From NCBI GenBank assembly GCA_030141605.1, contig JAQGDQ010000046.1, positions 312,001 through 372,000 of the forward strand: a DNA stretch of 60,000 nt. Direction: 5' to 3'. Shown here piece after piece: positions 1 through 10,410 of the stretch. Both the position numbers and the translations under genes were made by a program. This DNA comes from Tubiluchus corallicola. Its lineage: Eukaryota > Priapulida > Priapulimorpha > Priapulimorphida > Tubiluchidae. The first letter of the stretch is position 1, and each line of letters begins with the position of its first letter. The notes under the pieces are model-generated. The model ran no database searches. It worked only from the letters and a program-made list of their open reading frames with translations, and was not told where the DNA came from.

Positions 1-545
1 GCAGGTCATCGTGTAAAGAATTAATAAATATACACTCAAGATCTCATTGAGGAACACGGTCAGGCCATACTAATTTTGGAAAGTTAAAATCACCGCAAAC
101 GATAACATCACTTTGAGAGTAAATAGAAATAGCATATTTAATTTCTTCAAGTATATTGATTTCAGAATAACCAATTGTATGAGTGTAGTTATTATTGCAA
201 GATCTATATACGCAAGCAACACTAAGACTATCTCGTGAAGAAATTTTGAGTTCAACAGCAACAGTTTCAGCTGCGACTGACACAGGATTTAGCACAGGAG
301 ATAAACATGATTTGATAATAATAGCCACACCACCACAGTTGACATCAGGAAAAACAGAGTGTCTATCACATCTAAAAATTGAGTAATGGTGAGGACAAAT
401 TACACTATCTCTATATCTTCAGAAAACCAGGTTTCACATAAGCACAAAAAAATCCGGTTTATAATTAAATGAAACTGAACAAATCACTAAGTTTATTAAC
501 GCAGCTATTGCAGTTGAGCACAAAACCTCTGAGAGATGAACAGAA
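1..545 (-). mobile_element. LINE ORF2 start: apurinic endonuclease domain (decayed, runs off left edge)
   Basis: Reading the - strand from about 545 down to 1 gives the N-terminal endonuclease domain of a non-LTR retrotransposon. Visible landmarks in order are LNCNSCVNKLSDL, then NYKPDFF, CETWFSEDI (the ETW motif), FRCDRHSVFPDVNCGGVAII, and finally VIVCGDFNFPKLVW with the catalytic GDFN motif. These pieces lie in different frames: one frameshift falls near 440-450 and another near 400. The open stretch 328-44 is only the central part. The reverse transcriptase would lie to the left, outside the window. The style resembles L2/CR1-type LINEs. It is a dead copy. Confidence 0.85.
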
Positions 546-557
546 GTATTGGTTAAG

Positions 558-960
558 TCATACATTATCAGAGATAGTAGTGTTAGCTTGACTTATGTTG
601 TTTTCAGAAGTGCTGCCAATTACGGGAAAGGTTTGATCGTGACTGTTCATTGCAGTAGTTTGGCAGTTCATAAGAGACATTGAAGGATGAACGAGTATAA
701 TGAATAGGGGTACATGGTGGACAAATAAGTTTAGGGGCGAGTCCAGGAATAAGATTTTCACTAGAACGGGCTGAGTGACTATTGACCAAGGTCGTTAGAT
801 GACTATCAGTCAGAGGATGGCTACAATCAGGAGAGAAGCCAATTTGGCAGTTTATAGAAGTTGAAGGATAATTGATAGAGGGATGTATGCAAGTAACTGG
901 AGTGCTAGGAGGACAAAGAGTAGCAGAAGTGAGACCAGGTGTGATGGTCCAGTATGTTAA
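558..960 (-). mobile_element. LINE ORF1 C-terminal part with imperfect internal repeats
   Basis: The - strand from about 945 to 558 reads as a Pro/Ser/Thr-rich tail. It includes a segment beginning PGLTSATLCPPSTPV and a later one beginning PGLAPKLICPPCTPI, about 65 residues apart, so it looks like two diverged tandem units. It also contains IGFSPDCSHPL, which matches IGFTSDCSRPL at about 2110-2075. The tail directly precedes the endonuclease start, which fits ORF1 followed by ORF2. The calls come from translation by eye; the function of this tail is unknown. Confidence 0.55.
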
Positions 961-2036
961 TGTAGGGAATCACTAGCCTAACAGCCGTGCACATTGTTTG
1001 TTTGCATTCATAAGCTAGGCTGATGAAGAGTTAAAATTCACTTTTCTTTTGCATTTTTAATTTGATGTTCTACAAAATCGCATTTTGATCTCATAAATTA
1101 CTACCCCTGGTAGCTAGGTCACTTGGGTGGGTACACGAGTATTCCGTCGTAGAGGAAGATCTTTACCTTAATGTTAAAGCACTGAAGCCAGACGTTCATA
1201 TAAGCAGTGTGACCTGGATTTTTTGACCTGCTGATTCGATGCCACGTAGTTGTAGAGAGTGGTTTTCCTGTGTTAAATGGAGGTACGTCTACACGTTAAG
1301 TACTCTCTGTCTTGTATCCTGTCTTAGTTTGATGTCAAGATACGTGGTGTGGTCCCCGAGGAGACGTTAGCAGATCACAGAAAGACGTAACGGTATACTT
1401 CTACTTATTTTATTACTTTCGTAAATCACCAACTGCTAATTGTCATTTGTTGGGTTAACACCACAGGGATGGTAGACTGTAAAGTGGTCAGTTTCACTTG
1501 AGGAGTGTGATAGCTGTTTCCATCGCCGTATGGGGATCCTATTATCTTCACGTAGACGTTAAATTGTATACCATGTTGGGAACGTTGTCTGTGCGACACT
1601 GTCATGCAAGAAATCTGTAAGCTGTGACTGTCAGTGTGGTCTGTTGTACTGCCAGTGAACACTCAGCAAAACCCGGGTAGATCGCCAGTATTCTGGGGAA
1701 AGGGTTTTCCTTTTTTTGTACATTGATGCTCATTGTCATTTTCTTTGAATATTTGGAATCTTATTAAATTTGTTGTTAAATGTCATTACTTGTTTATTGA
1801 GAGTCGGATAAAATGTCCTTAACCAATGAAAAGAAAACAACCCACGTATTATTTAGGAAAACTACGAATAAAGTATTTGTTCCCATCAACATTCTATAAA
1901 CATATCTTAAAATTAGCATAAATAATTTACATACACCTTTCGGCACACGCTACGTCAAAAGGTGGTTTTCGGGTACCTGTGGCCCTTCTAACCCGAATCA
2001 TCACACCAGGAAAGAGGAAGGAGGAAGGAGGGAACA
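961..2036. other. Unassigned block interrupting the LINE
   Basis: No known protein is recognisable here and I could not see terminal inverted repeats. It separates two pieces of - strand LINE ORF1 sequence. It could be an inserted element, leftover LINE sequence, or the join between two separate copies. A 17-base inverted match (about 1631-1647 against 2043-2059) links its interior with the adjacent ORF1 piece. A 78-codon open stretch on the - strand (1662-1426) has no recognisable domain. Confidence 0.4.
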
Positions 2037-3450
2037 TCAACCAAACAGACCACACTGACAATCAACCAACCAATCAACCAGAGGACGGCTGCAATCAGAT
2101 GTGAAGCCAATGTTACTATTAGGAAGAAATGGACTATTAGTGACTTGTTTAACTACTTGGGTCATGGGTAGAATAGCTTGACTTCTATCAGAAGGCAGGC
2201 GATAAGGAAAAGAATTTGTCTGAAAACTAGTATCAACAGATGGATTAGGTACTACATCCTGAGTTTGATCCAGATTAGTGGCAGTACTAGGTGAAGCAGT
2301 AGGGCAACACTGTTGAGATGGTATAATAGTAAGAACAGGATTCAGGAGGGATTTGTTGCCATTCACATGATGGAGAGATGAAGTGCTTTCAGAACGTTGA
2401 GCTATTTCATGGCATTTAGTCAGATGATTACAAATATCACATTCACAAGCGTCACATGATTCAGGAGTACCTTTTATTGTGATTTCAATCAGGCCAAATC
2501 TAATGGGTATTTTCTTAATGATAATCTCACAAGCATATTTGGTGCGTAACATAATGATGGTTTTACCTTGTTTACCAATAACTCTGCCAACGTCATGAGC
2601 ATCAATTGTTACAACCTTTGATATTGAAGTAGAAGACTCACTATACTTGATAGGTAATGACTCTAGAAATTGTCTGCGACTATGTGTGGCAGACTTCGTA
2701 ATTGCTCAAGGATAGTTTCATAAGGAGTTACAAGGATGTTTTTACGCCAATCATCAAGGGACATCAGCAAATGTTTATTTTGTAAAATGAAGTCAACTTT
2801 GGCTTTATCATCAAAATGAAGTAGGATAGGGTGAATAACATTGTGCTTGCATTGGCCTAATCGTCTCACAAGAACTGGTTCAGTGTCATCGTATCCAATG
2901 GCAGAAAGAATCAGTTGACATTTATAGTTATCATCTTTTATTATTTCCAATGGAACAGTTTCAGTTGACTCACTGATACGCTTGATGATAACGTTTTTGG
3001 ATCTACTTTTCTGTTCAATAGGCTCATTAACAAAAAGTTCAAGTTTGTCTGACAAATTTACAATGTCTTGTTGTAAAGCCGAAACACGACTATTGACAAT
3101 TAGAGTTTTGTCAACTTTAGTAGACAATGCAGCAAGCCCAGCGGATGAAGCTTTTGCAGAAATTTCAGTCTCAAGGGATAAGAACTTGACTTCAAAATGA
3201 TTGGAAATTTCTTCAAGTTCGTCATCTAAGGACTTCTCTGCTACAACAGCATTAATAGCTTTGGGGAAACAGTCATGACAAAACCATGGGTATGAAGGAC
3301 CTAGTGTTTGATGAGCAGCATAAACTTCATCAGACATTTCAAGACATGGTTGACAGAACTATAATTCAAAACGATCAAGGTCATACAGTGAGTGTTTTGA
3401 GTTACAGATGTACCACAGAGCTAACAATAGGACAGTTCATCATCTGGATT
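2037..3450 (-). mobile_element. LINE ORF1: zinc-finger remains, coiled coil, RRM-like and Cys-rich segments
   Basis: Read on the - strand from about 3450, the sequence shows a PHD-like zinc-finger remnant: FCQPCLEM, then PWFCHDCF about 20 residues later, with an in-frame TAG at 3361-3359 just before it. From 3337 to 2663 there are 224 open codons. They hold a coiled-coil-like stretch (about residues 30-105) and an RRM-like region starting KNVIIKRIS and running through VRRLGQCKHNVIHPILLHF. A frameshift near 2600 leads to a second open piece, 2552-2037, with CDACECDICNHLTKCHEI and a Ser/Thr/Pro-rich tail. Zinc finger plus coiled coil plus RRM-like domain is a common ORF1 plan in CR1/L2-type LINEs. 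The copy is inactive. Confidence 0.75.
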
Positions 3451-3842
3451 ATTTTCCAACGAAACAAGTTCTGGTTCATCACTGTCAGCAGTTTGAGATG
3501 CATCATTAGACAGAAATTTAACTTATTGACTCAGCAGACGAGGTATGGGCGAGTGTAGTTTTGCTGACTTACTATTCTAATCAATTTAGCAGATGAGCAA
3601 AGATTATTCCTAGAGTTCACTTGTTTAATGAAATAAAAATGATCAACTAACCGTCGTTTCAACTTTACTTGACGTGATGTACGGGCATAATACAATTTCG
3701 TTGTACCGTATGCCATCGATGCTTTGAGTAATTAACAAAAATAGAAAATTGACAGTCAAAACAGTGAATCACCATGTTGGTTTCGTATTCTGCAGTCTGT
3801 TGTACAGTAACCGTCAGTGGGCGCTGTAGAACTGTCATTCTT

Positions 3843-4778
3843 GGGCGCCAAGTAATCCACTAGCCAAAGTAGGACAATTGGCCTACATGGGCTACGCAAG
3901 AAGAACGCGTCGTACATGGGCTAGCCCAAGTGGGAAACTAGAGACAGGTCGCGAATTGAGTTGTTAAGCGTACTGGCACTGTCCGTTGTCTTTTTATGTA
4001 ATAATAATAACAATTAAAAACGTCAAATTCATAGTCAACACACGTCGAATAATTTATTATACATCTGATGAAATAAAAGAATTTTATTCTGAGCTGGTTG
4101 AACAGATAATATTAAATTCGGCTTCGATATTAATATTGTTGAAGTGAAATATACCTACTTTTAGGCGATTTCAGCATTTGTTTAAGGTATATCATTTTTT
4201 ATTTTGTCTCGCTTCACGCGATCCGTTTCATTACTTGTTGGACAAATAAGTGTTTTATAATAAGTAAACGTTCTAGCGACCTATGTGCCTTACATGGGCT
4301 AGCGAGCCATGTACGACAGTTCCCTACATGTTACAGTATTATTCATATTATTAAAACTAATTGCCTTTGCTTTTTCTAAAAAGTTAAAAATTACTTTTTC
4401 GTGTTGTGAAGACTTAGCAGCATCTGTCTCATTTTTAAATTTGCAATTATTTCTGTAATAACTGTGTGTGCATAGTACTGTTTCTCTCTTTAAAATATTA
4501 GATACTTTAGTTTAATATGATGATTTAATGGAGCTAATAATACTGATGATACTATCGTAAAAACACATTAATTTTGTAAATAACCATCCATCATTATTAT
4601 AAAGTTAATTTTTCTGTAAAACAAATTCAGTTTTATGCTTTATTATGTCATCATAATTCTCGACAAAAATCGCCAGTGCCCTACTTGGGCTGCCATGTAC
4701 GACACAACTTTTCCGCAAATTTAGCACATGCGCTTTACCGAAAGTATCCTATTTCGGCTAGTGGATTACTCGGTGCCC
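3843..4778. mobile_element. 936-bp element with 32-bp terminal inverted repeats
   Basis: The ends are inverted copies: 3843-3874 and the reverse complement of 4747-4778 agree at 28 of 32 bases, sharing the core AGTAATCCACTAGCC. Inside, the motif TACATGGGCT occurs at 3884, 3913 and 4291. A one-base variant (TACTTGGGCT) is at 4682, and inverted relatives (GCCATGTACGAC) are at 4306 and 4692, so motifs cluster near both ends. There is no long open frame, so this is a non-autonomous DNA transposon. No convincing target-site duplication was seen, so the superfamily is not assigned. Confidence 0.8.
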
Positions 4779-4785
4779 TACAGTC

Positions 4786-4889
4786 ATGTCAGCTGCCACT
4801 TGTTGTCGAAAAGTAGTTAAAATTCGGATTAAACTTCGTTTGAAACAGGTCCTCGGTGTTAACACAAGCGTCGGACCTTCTTTCTATGT
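4786..4889 (+). CDS. NUDT6: NUDT6-like exon 1 (tentative start)
   Basis: ATG at 4786 opens a basic peptide ([20 protein letters not shown]) resembling a mitochondrial targeting sequence. A donor GTGAAT at 4890 leaves phase 2, which fits the next exon. The alternative donor at 4849 (GTCCTC) would put the next exon out of frame. The start lies 7 bp after the inverted-repeat element, so the 5' UTR may come from that element. No transcript evidence is visible. Confidence 0.4.
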
Positions 4890-7800
4890 GTGAATATCAG
4901 TTGTTATTATGTTTTATAATCTTGCTTCAGAAAAGATCTCTAACACAACCCTCCACCGTAATAAATCTTCTTAAATGACTGGTCCCAATTCTTTGACGAC
5001 CCTTCTCTCCCATCATTTGATATTCTATAATTAAATTGTTTATCATTAAAATATTTTAAATAGCATGCATTCAGCATAAATTAGCTGCAGTTTCTGTGCC
5101 CTAATGCAAGCCACAATTTATGTTAATGGAAAATATTGAGTGAATTAGATGATATCACTTTGTACGCCCAAACTCTTGAGCTTTTTAATGTACGTTCAGA
5201 CAATAAATTTGAATTATTTTTAACATATATTATTAACATGTTATAGTAACTAAGATTTTGTTTCAGGTTTAGACGATTATGTTGTCATACAACTTCATCA
5301 ACAAAAGTAATCAGTGATGTCACAATCGATCGATTTGGTAGCATTAATTTTAATACAGAAAGTGTCGGCCATGTTTCTGTAAGCGATTTCTCTTTGATGT
5401 TAAAAGGTATTTTTGTTGTGTCAATAGTGTTCAGATAGTTGTTATGAATTAATAACATTTATGTACACTATAACCAGTTTAGTGGTGCTTTAATCTATAC
5501 TTAAAATGTCTCATTAGTATAATTGGAATAACTGCATGAATTATGTATAACTCATTGTAGTTTTTGTTTTTCTGTAGCAGAAGTGCTATTTGAATTTTTA
5601 CAGAATTTCTTTTATAAATTTTGTATACAGTAACAATTTTCACATTTGGTTTATTGTATTTAAAAAGCAATTCATTGTAAATTCTTTTGAGTTTTAAAGG
5701 AAGAACCAGCCCTCGAACAACATTTATTGCGTTTTAATGTACAATTAAAAATATTGAATTCACAATACAAAATATGCGCATCGAATGCTTTCCTTAAAAA
5801 TGTAAAACAAATTTAAATATTTCTTCTCTCCCACCAAGCGAACGTTGGTGCCGGCATATTTAAAAAAAATGACATAAGCTGGTGTATGCTGGGCAGCTTG
5901 AATGCCATGAAGGCAGGCTGTGTGAAAGTACACATTGCAAAATTTCTACAGTTTGCTTAGATGTTTTGTTATCCTAATGTTGTGTTTGTCTAGAAATTAG
6001 TCATTCGACCACTTATGATCACATTTAAAGTGGTTACATTGCTTTAATCTACAGGATTACACGTTAAAATGCATAAGTAATTAACATTAATTTTGCAAAT
6101 AATTAATTTACAGATTTTTGTTGACTTTTAGATCCGCATGTAAGCTTGCCAGCAGGTAGTAGGTGCCTGGCTGGTTACTTAGTTTATAGAGTTAGCTTTA
6201 TAAGTTAAAAAGAAATTCTCAAGCACCTGGTGGGATAAGTGTTTATATTGTATGGAAATCGGATGACGCCATCTTTTTGTCTAAAATGAGTGCGCCCAAG
6301 TGTCAAATCTTCACGACTTTAGATTGATTTTACTAATTACACGAGATGCTTTTCACAATTTTATTGCTGAAACTTTCTAACATTTTTCCCAAATTAAAAT
6401 AAGCAGCGTGTCCCGAAAGACTTGGCTTTTGCTTTAAGCATATGTATGGCATATTGCTTATGTGTCACTTTTATTTTTAGACAAATATTTGTGACAATAA
6501 GTTTTTGTCTTATTTTGTATCCCCATGACATAGATTCATTGGCAAAATGGAAATCAGATGGCAGAAGGGGTGTGTGGATGAAGATTCCAATTGAGCAGAG
6601 TCAGTACATTCCTGCTGCAGCAAATGGAGGATTCAAATTTCATCATGCAGGTGACGTAACTTCTACTGAATCATCAAAGCAAACTAACTTGGCACTATGA
6701 GCTTCCTAGATACACTGGCTCATTGATTCTGTGCATCATTGGTCATAAAACCAATGGATCAAGAGATTAAGGTACCGACTTTGAGGTCATTTTCTCCTGA
6801 CCCAGTGGTCTATTAACCTAATGCATTGAAGCTGAGAGAGGCTGACCCATATAACTCTCTGCCCAGCGATCTCTCTAATGCTATTGTTACTATACGCTGC
6901 TTTTGTGTTTTTGGCTAGTGTTAGGTCGAAGTAACACTTAAGCTATTCGTTTTTAGTTTTGTTAAAAATTGTTCATACTTATCTAGCAATCTGGCTTTAA
7001 AGGCTTGACAAAGAGCCAAGTGAGTTGAAGGAGCAGTATGTTAAGGGTCTGACAGCCTAAGAAATAATTGGGCGTAAAACAAATATAATATTTTGTGACA
7101 TAATTAGTTTATTTTGTTGATGTCTGTTTGTTTCAAGACAAAGATATAGAGAGTTGGAACAAATAGACCAAAGGAATGAAAAGACAAGATATAAACTAGC
7201 TAAGATTATTTGCTAATTATCACTCTAATCTAGCGTCTTTATCATTCTAGACATTAAGAATTGATGTAATTGTCTGTTCACTTTTGCTTATTCAATGTTT
7301 ACTATTATTTGTGCAGACGGAGATTATGCAATGATGTATAAGTGGCTTCCTGACACACCATCAAAACTACCTCATTTTGCAACACACCAAATTGGTGTAG
7401 CAGGTAACTAACTCATTTATCGTATGTCAGAAAAATGTTGTGCCACCTTCATTTTTACACTTTCTTTAATCTTTAAGATTTCAATTGCTTTTGTTGGTTT
7501 CTTTTTACTAGGAATCATTTGTCACTTTGCAACCTAGGATTTAGCATTCAATAGTTGTTGCAGCAAGACCAGAAAATATCTCATTATGAATAATAATCAT
7601 CTTAAAATTGGACACTGGATCGGCACTCCGGCAGAGGTGATAATGGACATGTTATATTTAAAAACTTTAAGGTAAATAGCTAATGGCAATAAGTTTGCAT
7701 TAAACTTTGTAGAAGCAGTTTTCCAAACTATTCACTATCCCATTCACTGACCATACCTAACTTCAGTTACTAAGTGCACAACTAACCACTCACTTATTCC

Positions 7801-9699
7801 TTTCTTGTGCATCTAATACTTAGCCTCAGGTGAAGCACTTGAATTTCTGCAAACTTATTTGGAGATCGTAATTTAAAAGATTGTGTCAAATAATCTTTTT
7901 ACGTAAAAGTTTTTTAATTTGTAGGATGTGTTGTAAATGAAGAAAAAGAAGAAATCTTAGCAATTAGAGATAAGCACAGGGTATGTAGTATAATATGACT
8001 ACTGTCCATAAATCAGCTTTCGTAGTTTTACCACTGGTAAAGAATATGCAACTGAAAGGCAGTTGGCATAAATGTTTTTTAGTGTGTGTACATTGGTGTG
8101 GATACAAAAACATAAATGTGACAGAGGCTCAGAGTATATGCATTATTGTCGCACATCCCGTAATGTAGTAGGGCCTAGACTTACTGTTGCCATCATTTAC
8201 TTTTATCACACCTGCTATAGTCAGTGACACTTTCTGTTATCCACTTAACTTATTCTTATATGACTTTTTCCCATTAAGTGCTGAATTATCTTGTAATAAT
8301 GTGAATTAGTCTAGCAATGCTTTTAGTTTAAATGAGAGTGCATTATCAGGTTTCTAGGGACCTCAGCTATTGCTGGTAATGCGTAATGTGGCTTTTCATT
8401 TAGTAAGTGTTAAGCGAAGTAACTTCAAGTAAATTAGTAACATATGTACATATGGAATATAAATTGTGCCTAATAAGAAAAAGCCAACAAAAGCAGTGAA
8501 ATATTGAAAACTAAAAAAATTGCAAAATTAAGATGATGCAGCATTTTTCTGATATCAAATAAATCAGTTCTTGCTAACAGTTTAACCGTAAGTTAATTTA
8601 CATTTTATTAGCACTAACAACCCATGCCTCATTATAATATCTTTTCATACAGTCTCAAATACAAATTGAGTAAACAGATAATGTTGTTTCTTCAATACTT
8701 TTTCTTAATTGCCTTCCAACTTTTTAAGAATCAAAAAAGCCTTATATTAACATAAGGGTAATACTAAGCTGGTCATAAATAGTGTTCTCTATATGCGTCA
8801 TCATCATGTTGAGGATGGTCATCATGGTCACTATGTCCTTTCATTTATGCAGTTATAATCATCATCACTGTCATCATAGCAATGATTATTATGGATTCAT
8901 AATCATATTCTTTTGTATATTTTTGGTTGAAATTACAATGACTTTAAAGACTGCTTTACTTTTCTTGTTTTAGCCAGACATCCTGAAAGTACCCGGTGGT
9001 CTTTCAGATCTAGGTGAAGATTTTGGAGATACTGCTTGTCGAGAAGTTTATGAGGAAACTGGCATCAAATCAGGTATAAAATTTAATGATCTTGCACAGA
9101 AAGTAAATTACATGAACGTCTTTGTTTGCTGTCATATCAAACATCGGTGTTGTAACTATGAAGGCATAAAGAACTCATGAATGATGTGTTTTGCTCAATT
9201 ACTGTTCTGCATCATAGAGGTTACGCAATACATATTGATGTCTCCACTCTCACAAGCAGTTTCACTTTTTGCATGCATTTCACGAAAGATGTAGTGTTGT
9301 TGTTTGTCAGTTACAAGTTACAGTAAATACCAATCAATTAATGTCACTTATGAAAAATTCTTATATTTTTTAGAATTCAAGTCTATTTTATCAATACGTC
9401 AGCATCACAATCATCCTAATGCATTTGGACGCTCAGATATCTATGCTGTGTGCAGACTTTCACCACTTTCTTACGACATTTCACCCTGTGAAGAAGAAAT
9501 TGTGTTTTGCGAGTGGCTGAAGATAAAGGAATATATAGATCATCCTGAAACGTCGCCTTTTGGCAAACGCATTGGTATGTTAGCTCTGTATGGATTAAGG
9601 AGAGGATTCGACCAAGTGGATCTTTCTATGCACGATATATATTTTCAAAAATTAGATATGAAGTTTAAGGTTTATCACCGGCCACTTGCTGTAAATTGA
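4786..9699 (+). CDS. NUDT6: NUDT6-like Nudix hydrolase gene (seven exons)
   Basis: Seven exons join into about 327 codons; vertebrate NUDT6 is about 316 residues. The N-terminal part carries the family signature IDRFGSI, then a conserved region [20 protein letters not shown], then THQIGVAG. The Nudix box at 8998-9066 fits GX5EX7REUXEEXGU exactly (ending REVYEETGI). The C-terminal part contains [20 protein letters not shown] and [14 protein letters not shown], all typical of NUDT6. The Glu residues of the box bind divalent metal for hydrolysis of nucleoside-diphosphate-linked substrates; the natural substrate is not known from sequence. The proposed N-terminus is Arg/Lys-rich and could be a mitochondrial presequence. 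The exon 2-3 junction is uncertain. Family assignment is sure; the 5' end is tentative. Confidence 0.9.
5267..5407 (+). CDS. NUDT6: NUDT6-like exon 2
   Basis: The acceptor is TTTCAG at 5261-5266 and the donor is GTATTT at 5408. The frame includes [12 protein letters not shown] and [17 protein letters not shown] matches the family's DRFGGI signature, and the FSLMFK segment aligns with the region just before the conserved W of the next exon. The exon ends in phase 2 (TTT AAA AG). Confidence 0.75.
6481..6650 (+). CDS. NUDT6: NUDT6-like exon 3 (5' boundary uncertain: 6481 or 6534)
   Basis: This exon encodes [20 protein letters not shown] and [14 protein letters not shown], strongly NUDT6-like, and ends at donor GTGACG (6651) in phase 1. 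The acceptor at 6480 (TTTTTAG) keeps the frame with exon 2 but adds about 17 hydrophobic residues not expected in the family. The acceptor at 6533 (CCCATGACATAG, after a pyrimidine-rich tract) gives the expected protein length but is one base out of phase with exon 2. Confidence 0.8.
7317..7403 (+). CDS. NUDT6: NUDT6-like exon 4
   Basis: The acceptor GTGCAG ends at 7316 and the donor is GTAACT at 7404. It enters and leaves in phase 1. It encodes [20 protein letters not shown] followed by ATHQIGVAG, the entry strand of the Nudix fold. Confidence 0.9.
7925..7980 (+). CDS. NUDT6: NUDT6-like exon 5
   Basis: The acceptor TTTGTAG ends at 7924 and the donor is GTATGT at 7981. It encodes [18 protein letters not shown], the Nudix beta-strand pair before the Nudix box, and ends in phase 0. 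It is unusually short (56 nt) but conserved in content. Confidence 0.9.
8974..9073 (+). CDS. NUDT6: NUDT6-like exon 6 with the Nudix box
   Basis: The acceptor TTTTAG ends at 8973 and the donor is GTATAA at 9074. It encodes PDILKVPGG followed directly by the complete Nudix box at 8998-9066, with the catalytic REVYEETGI core. All motif Gly, Glu and Arg positions are present, so catalytic activity is expected. Confidence 0.95.
9374..9699 (+). CDS. NUDT6: NUDT6-like exon 7 and stop
   Basis: The acceptor TTTTTTAG ends at 9373. The frame runs to TGA at 9697-9699. It encodes [20 protein letters not shown] and onward to [20 protein letters not shown], ending [10 protein letters not shown]. This is the C-terminal half of the NUDT6 Nudix domain and its tail. 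AATAAA signals follow at 9928-9933 and 10258-10263. Confidence 0.95.
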
Positions 9700-9756
9700 T
9701 TCCGACTTATGTGATGAACTTCTTGGCTTCTTAGTCTTGGAGATGAAGTTACCATT

Positions 9757-9850
9757 ACAACAATAACGATGATGATGATTAAAAAGAAGAAGATGATGCT
9801 GCTGCTGCTGCTGCTGGCGCTGCTGCTGCTGCTGATGATGATGATAAATC
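9757..9850. repeat. Compound (GAT)n/(GCT)n trinucleotide tract
   Basis: Runs of GAT, AAG, GCT and GAT triplets lie just after the NUDT6-like stop codon, in the presumed 3' UTR. The GCT part is about 35 bp with one GGC interruption. Confidence 0.9.
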
Positions 9851-9863
9851 AGAATATTTTATA

Positions 9864-10075
9864 GTAACGTTATTGTAATGAGTATGTTAATTTTTGTAAT
9901 GAATATGATTGTTATATCAAAACTGACAATAAACCATGTTGTCGGGAAGAAACGTTATAACCACTTTTCATTTACAATGTCATTGCACAAATAACAAGAA
10001 AAACACAACTGTTTATATTTGCCCTTGAATTGGCAAGAAAAGTTACCAAACTTTGATGTCTGTAATCTGACATTC
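9864..10075 (+). repeat. 3'-flank duplication, copy 1
   Basis: This roughly 210-bp segment is repeated 333 bp downstream with obvious similarity. Both copies contain AATAAACCATGTTGT, TATAACCACTTTTCAT, CATTGCACAAATAACAAGAA and GCAAGAAAAGTTACCAAACT. Each copy is preceded by GAT-rich triplet repeats. It carries the AATAAA at 9928. Confidence 0.9.
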
Positions 10076-10091
10076 AAGGTTGGATTACTCT

Positions 10092-10157
<66 letters not shown>

Positions 10158-10185
10158 GTGATGATGATTATGATGGTAATGATGA
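10092..10185. repeat. (ATG)n microsatellite
   Basis: A nearly pure ATG/GAT triplet run of about 65 bp is followed by interrupted triplets. It sits between the two copies of the 3'-flank duplication. Confidence 0.95.
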
Positions 10186-10199
10186 CAAATTGGAATAAT

Positions 10200-10410
10200 G
10201 TTATTGTAATACGTATATTAATTTTTGTAATGAATATGACTGTTACACCAAACTAGCAATAAACCATGTTGTTATGAAGAAATGATATTATAACCACTTT
10301 TCATCTATAGTGTCATTGCACAAATAACAAGAAAAGCCCAAATATTTATATTTACCCTTGAATAGGCAAGAAAAGTTACCAAACTTAGATGGCTGTAATC
10401 TCATATTCAG
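10200..10410 (+). repeat. 3'-flank duplication, copy 2
   Basis: This is the diverged second copy of 9864-10075 and retains AATAAA at 10258-10263. The similarity ends near 10410, after a TGTAATCT match at 10394 (10061 in copy 1). Confidence 0.9.

Noticed and set aside
1426-1662. 78-codon - strand open frame in the block interrupting the LINE
   Set aside because: It does not match LINE domains and has no other support.
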